From a bacterium (GTDB lineage: Bacteria; SM23-31; JAUVVT01), in NCBI GenBank assembly GCA_030604505.1, contig JAUVVT010000088.1, positions 1 to 7,036 of the forward strand: a stretch of DNA of 7,036 bases. Direction: 5' to 3'. Below the pieces are notes generated by a model. It made no database searches. It saw only the letters and a list, made by a program, of their open reading frames with translations, and was not told the origin of the DNA. Positions 1-6,196 of this stretch are shown here, piece by piece. How positions within the stretch are numbered: position 1 is the stretch's first letter; each line of letters opens with the position of its first letter. Made by a program: the position numbers and the translations under genes.

Positions 1-28
1 ATACGTCTTGTGATAAACAAAGTAATTT

Positions 29-56
29 TCTCTGTTGGTGACAACACCAACAGAGA
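29..56. repeat. Perfect 12-bp inverted repeat (hairpin) with 4-nt loop
   Basis: Positions 29-40 are exactly complementary to 45-56, leaving the loop ACAA at 41-44. A thirteenth G-U pair (28/57) is possible on the plus strand. Half of the stem pairs are G-C, so it should fold stably as RNA. Neither side has a T run that would make it a standard intrinsic terminator: the plus side continues GCAATATA and the minus side AAAATTAC. It lies past the probable terminator of the last minus-strand gene, so it may belong to a transcript or element continuing left of the window. Its function is not known. Confidence 0.6.
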
Positions 57-125
57 GCAATATATAGCATTATTTATGTGTTGAAGTACTATTTATTTTG
101 TTTTAATAAATTGCTATTTTACTAA

Positions 126-160
126 AGAAAAAAGGCATCTGTTTTAGTCTGCCTTTTTCT
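126..160 (-). terminator. Probable intrinsic terminator, possibly bidirectional
   Basis: AAAAAGGCA (129-137) pairs with TGCCTTTTT (150-158), giving a 9-bp stem with a GGCA/TGCC core and a 12-nt loop. On the minus strand the stem runs into six T residues (133-128). On the plus strand it runs into five T residues. This is the usual layout of a factor-independent terminator that can work in both directions. It lies about 100 bp past the stop of the last minus-strand gene, which suits the end of that transcript. The G-C core is short and the loop fairly large, so efficiency is uncertain. Confidence 0.55.
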
Positions 161-230
161 ATTAATTAGATTTACGATTTGATTAAAGTAAAATTTGTTA
201 TTCATTATTCGCAAATTACGAGCATTGAAA

Positions 231-250
231 TTTATAATATTTTATAATAT
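231..250. repeat. Exact 10-bp tandem duplication, AT-only
   Basis: The decamer TTTATAATAT occurs twice back to back (231-240 and 241-250), ending 8 bp beyond the stop of the adjacent minus-strand gene. It contains TATAAT-like hexamers on the plus strand, but no matching -35 element or downstream plus-strand reading frame is visible. Replication slippage in AT-rich spacer DNA is the simplest explanation. Confidence 0.6.
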
Positions 251-258
251 AATCCGAA

Positions 259-957
259 TTATTCTTCGAACTTTTTTCTTTCCCAGAGTTTATATGTTCC
301 GATAATTCTGAATTGATTAAGACCGTCCATAAACTCAAATCTTCCCTCCAGAAAAAGATTCTGTATTAGGTTTACTTTTGCGATGAGATTAAGTGCCACC
401 TTAGTTTCGGAGTCATCTATCACATTATCTTCTTGGGTTATGGGAGGCTCAAAATCACCTGCTCGATCCCAATTATCCGCTAAATCAAAAGTCGTTTTAA
501 ACGTTACATTATGAATTCCTGCCCCTGCTCCACTAAAGAGTGCGCTCCCCTTTTTTGGTATCTTGTAGTAAAAATCTCCATTTACGGATAAGTCGGTTAA
601 ATTGTATTTAATTTCATTGGTAAGTATTCTGTATTCATCTTCACTTATAGGGTCATCAATATATATTAATGCCGTACCCGGCAATAATTTGTTGATGTAT
701 ATGCTGGGACCGAAGTAAAAATTCTCATTTATTGCAAGTAAATTCGCTTTTAATCCTAAGAACAGTCCAAAAACCCCTTCGGAGTTTTGATTTAAATCAT
801 AGAAGAATTCTTCTTCAGCTTTATCAATCGTATACAGCTTTGGATTTGATAAAGCAAAACCCGCATTCCCCCATATTTCACTAAAGAAGCTCTGTGAAAA
901 CGATTCAGATACAAATGCAAAAACCATTAACAAAAGTAACACTGTAAATTTTTTCAT
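259..957 (-). CDS. Secreted beta-rich protein, probable small outer-membrane beta-barrel
   Basis: This is a 232-aa exported protein that I cannot assign to a named family. Residues 1-21 form a clear signal peptide: MKK, then a hydrophobic core LLLLMVFAFV, then a polar SESFSQ region suited to signal peptidase I cleavage. There is no lipobox cysteine. The mature part is rich in alternating hydrophobic/polar and glycine/aromatic strands, for example near 61-88, 115-132, 138-157, 185-197 and 199-222. Acidic loops separate them (45-60, 101-109, 160-184). This pattern suits an 8-stranded or similar outer-membrane barrel. The chain ends in a charged tail (ERKKFEE) instead of the usual terminal aromatic residue. 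The ATG start has an AGGAG Shine-Dalgarno 5 nt upstream. It is last in the run of minus-strand genes, 53 bp after pgeF, and a probable terminator follows. The barrel call is inferred from pattern only; a soluble periplasmic beta protein is the alternative. Confidence 0.6.
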   Translation of the reverse strand: MKKFTVLLLLMVFAFVSESFSQSFFSEIWGNAGFALSNPKLYTIDKAEEEFFYDLNQNSEGVFGLFLGLKANLLAINENFYFGPSIYINKLLPGTALIYIDDPISEDEYRILTNEIKYNLTDLSVNGDFYYKIPKKGSALFSGAGAGIHNVTFKTTFDLADNWDRAGDFEPPITQEDNVIDDSETKVALNLIAKVNLIQNLFLEGRFEFMDGLNQFRIIGTYKLWERKKFEE

Positions 958-962
958 TTTTT

Positions 963-967
963 CTCCT
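963..967 (-). promoter_or_regulatory. Shine-Dalgarno AGGAG of the secreted beta-rich protein
   Basis: The minus strand reads AGGAG, then five A/T bases, then ATG at 957. This is one of only two strong ribosome-binding sites in the window, and it fixes the start of the 232-aa protein just before a good signal peptide. Confidence 0.75.
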
Positions 968-1010
968 AAAAAATCTTTTTAATTTTAAAATATTGTTTAT
1001 TTATTTGACT

Positions 1011-1775
1011 TTATTTTCTTGTTCCTATAACAGCGAGCATTCTGCCGGTTTTACCCTTATCTCTGCGGTATGAAAAGAACATCTCTTTATTACACGATGT
1101 ACAGAAGCAGCTTTTTTCAATATTTTCTCTTTTTATATCTACATTAATTAACTGCTCAATGACAGCATTTTCAATATCTAAATTCCAATGTTCCTTATTG
1201 TTCGTTCTCAGAAACCTTTCATTAAATAATTCTGCAACATTCTTTTTTACGATAAAACAGCATTTTTTGATATGAGGGCTTATTCCGACCAACAAATTAT
1301 CAGGTTGAATATTATAGACTCTGCAAATTTTCTTTATACCCTTTTTGGCGATTTGTTGAAAAACGCCCTTCCATCCCGCATGAAACAATCCAACGATTTG
1401 TTTTTTTGGTTCAAAGACCATAATCGAAGCACAATCGGCAAAGGTTCCACATAGAAACAACCCGGAAACACCAGTTATCAATCCGTCACCCACCCCTAAA
1501 TTTCCAGCTCTTTCTGCAGTAATTATATTGTTACCGTGAACCTGCTTAACCCAGACAGTCTCATTCTCGGGAATATTTATAGTATGAAAAAATTTTTTCC
1601 TGTTATTTATTACATTTTCTTTTAAATCACCTGCAGACACTCCAAGATTGAGTGAATCATAAGCTCCTGCGGAAAATCCGGCTTTTCTTGTGCTGAAATA
1701 AGCAATTAGATTTTTATATCCGCTGAAAATATCCCATTTACAAAGTTCAAGCTCGCCTTTTTTCTGAAAAATCAT
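1011..1775 (-). CDS. pgeF: PgeF/YfiH/LACC1-family protein (peptidoglycan editing factor, 'polyphenol oxidase' family)
   Basis: This cytoplasmic metalloenzyme family has been given several roles. E. coli YfiH (PgeF) keeps L-Ser from replacing L-Ala in the peptidoglycan stem peptide, and LACC1-type members act as purine nucleoside phosphorylase/deaminase. Older annotation calls them polyphenol oxidase or laccase. Counting from the ATG at 1775 (254 aa), the conserved blocks appear in order: FSTRKAG (27-33), YDSLNLG (39-45), KQVHG (77-81), ADC (113-115), HAGWKG (132-137), a GxSPxxxxCC block (164-173) and FFSYRRDKGKTGRM (233-246). The expected Zn/Cu ligands His80, Cys115 and His132 are all present. 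Length is normal for the family and the gene looks intact. The frame stays open upstream to a TTG at 1805, which would add 10 residues. Neither start has a convincing Shine-Dalgarno, and I prefer the ATG because homology begins only about 20 residues later. It follows larE by 43-73 bp and is probably co-transcribed with it. Confidence 0.92.
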   Translation of the reverse strand: MIFQKKGELELCKWDIFSGYKNLIAYFSTRKAGFSAGAYDSLNLGVSAGDLKENVINNRKKFFHTINIPENETVWVKQVHGNNIITAERAGNLGVGDGLITGVSGLFLCGTFADCASIMVFEPKKQIVGLFHAGWKGVFQQIAKKGIKKICRVYNIQPDNLLVGISPHIKKCCFIVKKNVAELFNERFLRTNNKEHWNLDIENAVIEQLINVDIKRENIEKSCFCTSCNKEMFFSYRRDKGKTGRMLAVIGTRK

Positions 1776-1848
1776 TTTAAACAATTGAAAGTTTTTTCCA
1801 CCCAAGCGGATTTGCTTTGCGGATGGGATATTTTTTTACAAAAGGGAT

Positions 1849-2664
1849 CTACCTTTTATTGAACAAGACCTCGTTCATACTCCCCTGGCGGTATCCCTCA
1901 AGGTCCAATGTAACATATATATATCCAATATCTTTAATCTTTTTGACGATTCTTTCCCTGCATTCATTATCTAAAAATTTTTTTATCTCATCGGATGATA
2001 CTTCAATTTTGACAGTATTATTGTGATGTCTTGCACGAATATTCCTGAATCCTTCATCATAGAGAAAACCTTCAACCTCGTCGACCATCCTTAATTTTTC
2101 CGGAGTTATACTTTCTCCATAAGGAAAACGTGAAGAAAGGCATGCAAGTGCGGGTTTATCCCATGTTGGGAGATTGAGTCTTTTTGATAATTTTCTGATT
2201 TCATCTTTAGTTAGACCCGCTTCCTGCAGTGGGCTTCTGATTTTTTTCTCTCTTAAAGCCTTCATTCCCGGTCTGTAATCACCTAAATCATCTGCATTTG
2301 AACCGTCTGCCATATTCTTCAATTTTTCATTTTTTGCAATATCATTTATATTGGTAAAGAGTTCACTTTTACAATAATAGCATCTGTCAACAGGATTATT
2401 TTTAAATATTATATCATCGGTTTCTTTCGTCTCGATTATTTTTATTTTTGTGCCAATCTGGGATGCGATTTCTACTGCTTTTTTATATTCTCTTGATGGA
2501 TACGTTGGTGAAGTGGCAAGCACACCGAGTGCTTTATCTCCAAGAACATCTCTGGCAACCTTTAATAAAAAGGTACTGTCAACGCCTCCGGAATATGCGA
2601 CTACAATTTCACCCATTTCTTTTATTATATTCTTTAATTTTTCATATTTTTTATCGATGTTCAA
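1849..2664 (-). CDS. larE: LarE-type PP-loop sulfur transferase (nickel-pincer nucleotide cofactor), three-cysteine form
   Basis: LarE is a cytoplasmic ATP-dependent enzyme that puts sulfur into the pyridinium dicarboxylate mononucleotide made by LarB. LarC then inserts nickel to give the pincer cofactor of lactate racemase LarA and related enzymes. The 271-aa sequence has the PP-loop motif SGGVDS (25-30), the family block SPTYPSRE (52-59), DRCYYCKSELF (93-103), DGSNADDLGDYRPG (120-133), WDKPALACLSSRFPYGE (168-184), RARHH (210-214) and a typical C-terminal end, LDLEGYRQGSMNEVL. Cys175 matches the sulfur-donating cysteine of the Lactobacillus enzyme (Cys176). The additional CxxC pair Cys95/Cys98 is the arrangement associated with [4Fe-4S]-dependent LarE proteins. 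Translation starts at TTG 2664, supported by AGGAG 9 nt upstream; no ATG lies near the N-terminus. larA, larB and larC are not in this window, so the receiving enzyme is unknown. The gene sits between the exported TPR/binding protein and pgeF. It ends with TAG. Confidence 0.93.
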   Translation of the reverse strand: MNIDKKYEKLKNIIKEMGEIVVAYSGGVDSTFLLKVARDVLGDKALGVLATSPTYPSREYKKAVEIASQIGTKIKIIETKETDDIIFKNNPVDRCYYCKSELFTNINDIAKNEKLKNMADGSNADDLGDYRPGMKALREKKIRSPLQEAGLTKDEIRKLSKRLNLPTWDKPALACLSSRFPYGESITPEKLRMVDEVEGFLYDEGFRNIRARHHNNTVKIEVSSDEIKKFLDNECRERIVKKIKDIGYIYVTLDLEGYRQGSMNEVLFNKR

Positions 2665-2673
2665 ATCTAATTT

Positions 2674-2678
2674 CTCCT
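2674..2678 (-). promoter_or_regulatory. Shine-Dalgarno AGGAG supporting the TTG start of larE
   Basis: The minus strand reads GAGGAGAAATTAGAT and then TTG at 2664. AGGAG stands 9 nt from the TTG, and the encoded protein begins about 15 residues before the first conserved LarE block. A TTG start is therefore well supported. Confidence 0.75.
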
Positions 2679-2682
2679 CACA

Positions 2683-2706
2683 GCTTCTTTTGACAAAAGT
2701 TCAAGC
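2683..2706 (-). other. Hairpin in the larE leader, next to the ribosome-binding site
   Basis: On the minus strand GCTT (2706-2703) pairs with AAGC (2686-2683), and CTTTT (2699-2695) pairs with AAAAG (2691-2687). The loop has 3 nt and there is a 3-nt bulge (GAA) on the 5' arm. The 9-bp stem ends 4 nt before the larE Shine-Dalgarno. It could shape ribosome access, but it is AT-rich and matches no riboswitch class I recognise. Confidence 0.35.
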
Positions 2707-2737
2707 AGACATACCTTTTTTATAAAGGTGTCTCAAA
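2706..2737 (-). promoter_or_regulatory. Possible promoter for larE-pgeF-beta-rich protein
   Basis: On the minus strand TTTG (2737-2734), a 20-nt spacer and TATGTCTG (2713-2706) resemble the Bacteroidota pattern TTTG/TAnnTTTG with one mismatch. The same stretch also reads as a sigma-70 -35 TTGAGA (2736-2731), a 17-nt spacer and a weak -10 TATGTC (2713-2708). It lies about 40 bp upstream of the larE TTG, in the longest gap between genes. The prediction rests on motif likeness only. Confidence 0.3.
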
Positions 2738-2792
2738 CTACTTCTTTATGGGATTCGTTTTTCTTATCCTATTCGAAGTAGGTGTTTTTTTT
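2738..2792 (+). terminator. Two-helix hairpin followed by T8 on the plus strand (terminator-like)
   Basis: CTACTTC (2738-2744) pairs perfectly with GAAGTAG (2775-2781). Inside it, ATGGGAT (2748-2754) pairs with ATCCTAT (2766-2772), including one G-U pair that exists only on the plus strand. The loop has 11 nt. GTG and then eight T residues (2785-2792) follow on the plus strand, which is the form of an intrinsic terminator for plus-strand transcription, although no plus-strand gene is visible. Read on the minus strand the inner helix has an A-C mismatch and only three T residues follow, so it would be a weak terminator for the upstream 626-aa gene. Confidence 0.4.
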
Positions 2793-2806
2793 AAGTAAAG
2801 CAGGTA

Positions 2807-4687
2807 TTATTTCAGTTCTATTATTCTTCCTTTTCTATATTGTAACACTTTGACCGATTTATTAGTTCTAAAATCTTTATCAAATGAGATTTTTCCTTTT
2901 ATACCCTGATAGTTTTCTATTTGTGCTAATTCTTTTTTAATATCTTCTCTTGTTGATGCACCCCTTTCAATTGCCCTTAAAAAGAGGTTCATACAATCAT
3001 ACCCATAAACCTCAGCCATGCCCGGTGTTTCCCCTATTTTCAATCTGAAATTGTTTGTAAATTTTAAAAAATTTGTATCAGATTTCTTAACAAAATAATC
3101 AGATGTAAATATCATATTATTGATATAATTCATATCACTTTCCGAAACATCCGGATTATACCAGTTCTTTCCACCGAGTACCTGAGTTTCAATATTGTAA
3201 AATGGAAATTGTGAAACAAAGACATTAACATCTTCTTTTTCAATTGGCAAAAACAAGCCGTCAATTGATGTTATGGGAATATCTAAAGAATCAATCTGAA
3301 CATTTGACTCTATTTCTTCTGACAACTCCGTCTGCTTATTTTGAAAAAAATCATCCATTAACTCTTTGATTTTATCATCATCAAGTATAGAAACCTCAAG
3401 AGTATCAGAAATAACCTTAAGACTATCGAAAAACATCAATTTAAATCCCTGGTCTCTGATTTCCTGAAATTGGTTTACCAGGTCTAATGCACCTGGGAAA
3501 TATCCCTGGTCGGATACTATCGTTCCACCATTGTTACCAATAATTTTTTTAAAATATTCATCTTTTTTTTGTCCATATTGATTGATAGGTGCCAAAATTG
3601 CGAAAGTCTTCAATTCAAGCTCGTTCAAAGCATATTCAGCAATGCTTTTCACGTGTTCAAAATACTCGGCATTCACCTGAAAGACATATTCCCCCAAAGA
3701 CGAAAATCTATGATTACTTGTCATAGGGAAAATTACCGGAATTTTTTTATAATTTGTTTCAAGGGAAACAACAGCACAAACATTGTTATCAATCGGGCCC
3801 ACTATTCCGACAACCAGTTCATCTTCGGTCAGTCTCCTTAAGGCATTAAGTCCTTCAATGGGGTCATTTTTTGAATCTTCTACGAGAAAATTCACCTTTC
3901 TTTCGTTTTTTTCATTAAATTCCATCCGAGCCAGTTCAGCTCCTTCATATATTCCTTTTCCAATATCAGCGTATGCTCCGTCCAACGGCAAAATCAAACC
4001 TATCACAATTCCCTGTTCCCTTACATCATTCATATATTTATTTATATTCAATGCCTGACGATAATAGAATTTTCCTTTTCCATCTTTTAATATTTTATTA
4101 ACAAGTTTCTCTGCCAACTTTAATTCACCGGATTTTATATATTTATATGCAATCTTTAGATTTATAATATTTATTATATCAGGGTCATCGAATTCTCTTT
4201 TTATATTCTCCAAATTTTTTATTTCAATTTCATCTGAAAACAGGTTCAAGGCATTTTTACCGGCTTTTGCTGACAGTGATGACCGCTCCTTATATGAAAA
4301 AACATTTAAATATTCCCGCAGCGCCTGTTCAAAAAATTTCATATTATAATAATTATTGGCGAATAAATACTGACATTCAGCCCGAAGTCTGTCTGACGGA
4401 TAGCCTCTCAGGAATTCTTTCAGAACTATAATTGACTGTTTATACTCGCCCATTTCATAAAGCAATTGACCCTGCATAAATAAAACGTATTGTTTCAAAA
4501 GATTACCGGCGTTTTTAAAAACAGGGTTTTTAAACGCCTCGTATGCTTTTAAATAACTCCCATTTTTATAATAACTTACACCTTTAATAAGGAGACTGTC
4601 AAGATTAGATATATTTGCACATTCAATAGAACTATCTAAATTTATAATAAAAAATAATATTAATATAAGGTTTAATTTTTTAATCAT
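2807..4687 (-). CDS. Exported TPR + type-1 periplasmic binding-protein fusion (LpoA-like architecture)
   Basis: This 626-aa protein begins with a signal peptide (Lys-rich start, hydrophobic core about 6-17). Cys23 has Glu before it and no lipobox, so the mature protein is probably soluble in the periplasm. Residues 32-53, 71-92, 105-130 and 178-200 look like helical TPR-type repeats. From residue 225 a Leu/Ile/Val-type binding fold (Peripla_BP_6) starts at GIVIGLILPLDGAYADIG, with typical VEDSKNDP (269-276), VGIVGPIDN (293-301) and IPVIFPMTS (316-324). It continues to the C-terminus with PGMAEVYGYDCMNL (555-568). An acidic insertion of about 60 residues (412-475) interrupts the second lobe just before DGLFLPIEKEDV. 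No ABC permease or ATPase genes are adjacent, so a transport role is not supported here. E. coli LpoA, an outer-membrane activator of a peptidoglycan synthase, has the same domain order, but sequence identity cannot be judged here. Ligand and partner are unknown. The ATG at 4687 lacks a clear Shine-Dalgarno but precedes the signal peptide directly. Confidence 0.82.
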   Translation of the reverse strand: MIKKLNLILILFFIINLDSSIECANISNLDSLLIKGVSYYKNGSYLKAYEAFKNPVFKNAGNLLKQYVLFMQGQLLYEMGEYKQSIIVLKEFLRGYPSDRLRAECQYLFANNYYNMKFFEQALREYLNVFSYKERSSLSAKAGKNALNLFSDEIEIKNLENIKREFDDPDIINIINLKIAYKYIKSGELKLAEKLVNKILKDGKGKFYYRQALNINKYMNDVREQGIVIGLILPLDGAYADIGKGIYEGAELARMEFNEKNERKVNFLVEDSKNDPIEGLNALRRLTEDELVVGIVGPIDNNVCAVVSLETNYKKIPVIFPMTSNHRFSSLGEYVFQVNAEYFEHVKSIAEYALNELELKTFAILAPINQYGQKKDEYFKKIIGNNGGTIVSDQGYFPGALDLVNQFQEIRDQGFKLMFFDSLKVISDTLEVSILDDDKIKELMDDFFQNKQTELSEEIESNVQIDSLDIPITSIDGLFLPIEKEDVNVFVSQFPFYNIETQVLGGKNWYNPDVSESDMNYINNMIFTSDYFVKKSDTNFLKFTNNFRLKIGETPGMAEVYGYDCMNLFLRAIERGASTREDIKKELAQIENYQGIKGKISFDKDFRTNKSVKVLQYRKGRIIELK

Positions 4688-4753
4688 ATTTTCTAATAAA
4701 CTTTATTTTTTCAACAACAAGACTTTTAACTTTGCCGCAAAGCCAGCGGTTTA

Positions 4754-6196
4754 TTAAACTTTCCAGAAACTCTTGCTAAAAAGCACCAAAACCGTATAAA
4801 GTTCAAGTCTCCCAAGAATCATACAGAACACAAGAACGTACTTACCAAAAACAGGTATATGTGCATAATTACAAACAGGTCCCACAGAGCCGAGTCCGGG
4901 ACCAATATTTCCAATACAAGCAGCAGAAGCACCAATTGACGATACAATATCCAATCCAAGAAATGACATTATAATGGCAGTAATAGCAAATATTCCAATA
5001 TAAAGCAGGAAAAATGCAAGAACTTTAGAAATAATATCATTTGGTATCGACCTGTCGCCAAACTTTACTGAAACAATCGCACTAGGATGGATTGACTTTT
5101 TAAGTTCGACAAAACTGCTTTTAATCAAAAGCAAGACTCTTACAATTTTCATCCCTCCACCGGTAGAACCCGCACATCCTCCGAAGAACATTAGTGTGAG
5201 CAATATTAATTGGGAAGTAGATGACCAATTAATGTAATTTGCTGTGGTATATCCGGTAGTTGTCCCGATTGAAACCGATTGAAAAACTGATTTTTGAAGA
5301 GCAGTACCAATATTTTCATAATTACTGATATAGTTATCAGCAGTTATAAATAATGTTGCAGCACCAAGGATACCGAAGTAGAATAAGAATTCTTTATCTT
5401 TAAAATAACAGAGTGGATTTCCTTTTAAAGCACGATAGTGAAGAGTAAAATTAATCCCTGCAAGAAACATAAAGAGTGTTGTTACTATATCTATATAAGC
5501 GCTGTTATAGGCACCAATGCTGGCATTTTTAGTTGAAAAACCACCGGTAGCCATACAGGTAAAAGTATGATTAACTGCATCAAAAAGGGACATACCCATT
5601 ATCTTGAGCAGTACAATTTCTATACCGGAGATAAGAACATAAACTCCCCATAAAATTTTAGCCGTCTGCCTCACTCTTGGTGTAAATTTATCATGGGTCG
5701 GACCAGGAACTTCAGCCTTGAATAACTGCATTCCACCAATCCCAAGCATCGGAAGGATTGCAAGAGATAGAACAATAATCCCCATTCCTCCTATCCATTG
5801 GATCTGGCTTCTCCATAACAAAACTCCTCTCGGAAGAGCTTCAATATTATTCAGAATTGAGGCACCTGTGGTGGTAAACCCGGAAGCAGTCTCAAAAAAA
5901 GCATCAACAAAAGAGTCGATAGAACCTGTTAATAAAAAAGGAAGTACGCCAAAGAGAGACATCATCAGCCATCCGAAAGAGACTATCGCAAATCCTTCTT
6001 TAGCCCGGATATCATTTTTCCCCTTTACGAACTTCATTACAAGAAGACCTGAGAGAACAGTTATTACAAAAGCAAGGAATAAACCGAATAATTCTTCCCC
6101 TTTGCTAACAAATGCAAATCCCAGAGGAAAAAGCATAGAAATCCCAAGAAAAAATATAATCGCACCAAGAATGTGAATTACTGATTGTATTCTCAT
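4754..6196 (-). CDS. trkH: Trk potassium uptake channel subunit TrkH
   Basis: This inner-membrane K+ translocating subunit of the Trk/Ktr superfamily has 480 aa, close to E. coli TrkH (483). Like the family it has four pore repeats, each with a selectivity-filter segment: TTTGAS (108-113), ATGGFST (216-222), TTTGYTT (312-318) and NIGPGLG (430-436). Each contains the central glycine that lines the K+ path. The intramembrane gating loop GGCAGSTGGGMKIVR (339-353) and the early block WIGGMGIIVL (134-143) are also typical. The extra N-terminal helices and the length favour TrkH over the shorter KtrB. The ATG lies directly after the TAA of trkA with no base between them, and there is no strong Shine-Dalgarno, so translation is probably coupled to trkA. 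The gene ends with tandem stops TAATAA. No damaged motif is seen. Confidence 0.97.
   Translation of the reverse strand: MRIQSVIHILGAIIFFLGISMLFPLGFAFVSKGEELFGLFLAFVITVLSGLLVMKFVKGKNDIRAKEGFAIVSFGWLMMSLFGVLPFLLTGSIDSFVDAFFETASGFTTTGASILNNIEALPRGVLLWRSQIQWIGGMGIIVLSLAILPMLGIGGMQLFKAEVPGPTHDKFTPRVRQTAKILWGVYVLISGIEIVLLKIMGMSLFDAVNHTFTCMATGGFSTKNASIGAYNSAYIDIVTTLFMFLAGINFTLHYRALKGNPLCYFKDKEFLFYFGILGAATLFITADNYISNYENIGTALQKSVFQSVSIGTTTGYTTANYINWSSTSQLILLTLMFFGGCAGSTGGGMKIVRVLLLIKSSFVELKKSIHPSAIVSVKFGDRSIPNDIISKVLAFFLLYIGIFAITAIIMSFLGLDIVSSIGASAACIGNIGPGLGSVGPVCNYAHIPVFGKYVLVFCMILGRLELYTVLVLFSKSFWKV

Noticed and set aside
64..117. Imperfect ATAGCA/TGCTAT long-range stem
   Set aside because: Only six contiguous pairs form before bulges, the interior is AT-rich, and no conserved structure is evident.
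1011..1775. Laccase/polyphenol oxidase as the true function
   Set aside because: That is an inherited family label. The conserved His-Cys-His site is the YfiH/LACC1 type, and multicopper-oxidase motifs are absent.
2448..2725. Plus-strand frames across the 5' end and leader of larE
   Set aside because: They overlap conserved larE codons, resemble no protein family and compete with one another in two frames.
2807..4687. Standard branched-chain amino-acid ABC receptor (LivJ/LivK)
   Set aside because: The binding fold matches, but the TPR region, the acidic insertion and the absence of liv transporter genes make a plain receptor label unsafe.
4695..4707. Near-palindrome AATAAA-C-TTTATT upstream of the 626-aa gene
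   Set aside because: It has A/T pairs only and a single central base. Such repeats are common by chance in spacer this AT-rich, so no operator is claimed.
4730..4742. CTTTG/CAAAG 5-bp hairpin between trkH and the 626-aa gene
   Set aside because: The stem is short, the loop has 3 nt and no T run follows on the minus strand. It is too weak to call a terminator.
5718..6176. 152-codon plus-strand open frame opposite trkH
   Set aside because: It is fully antisense to the well-conserved first part of trkH. Its product is Pro/Ile/Arg-rich with no recognisable fold, as expected for a shadow frame, and it has no supporting Shine-Dalgarno.
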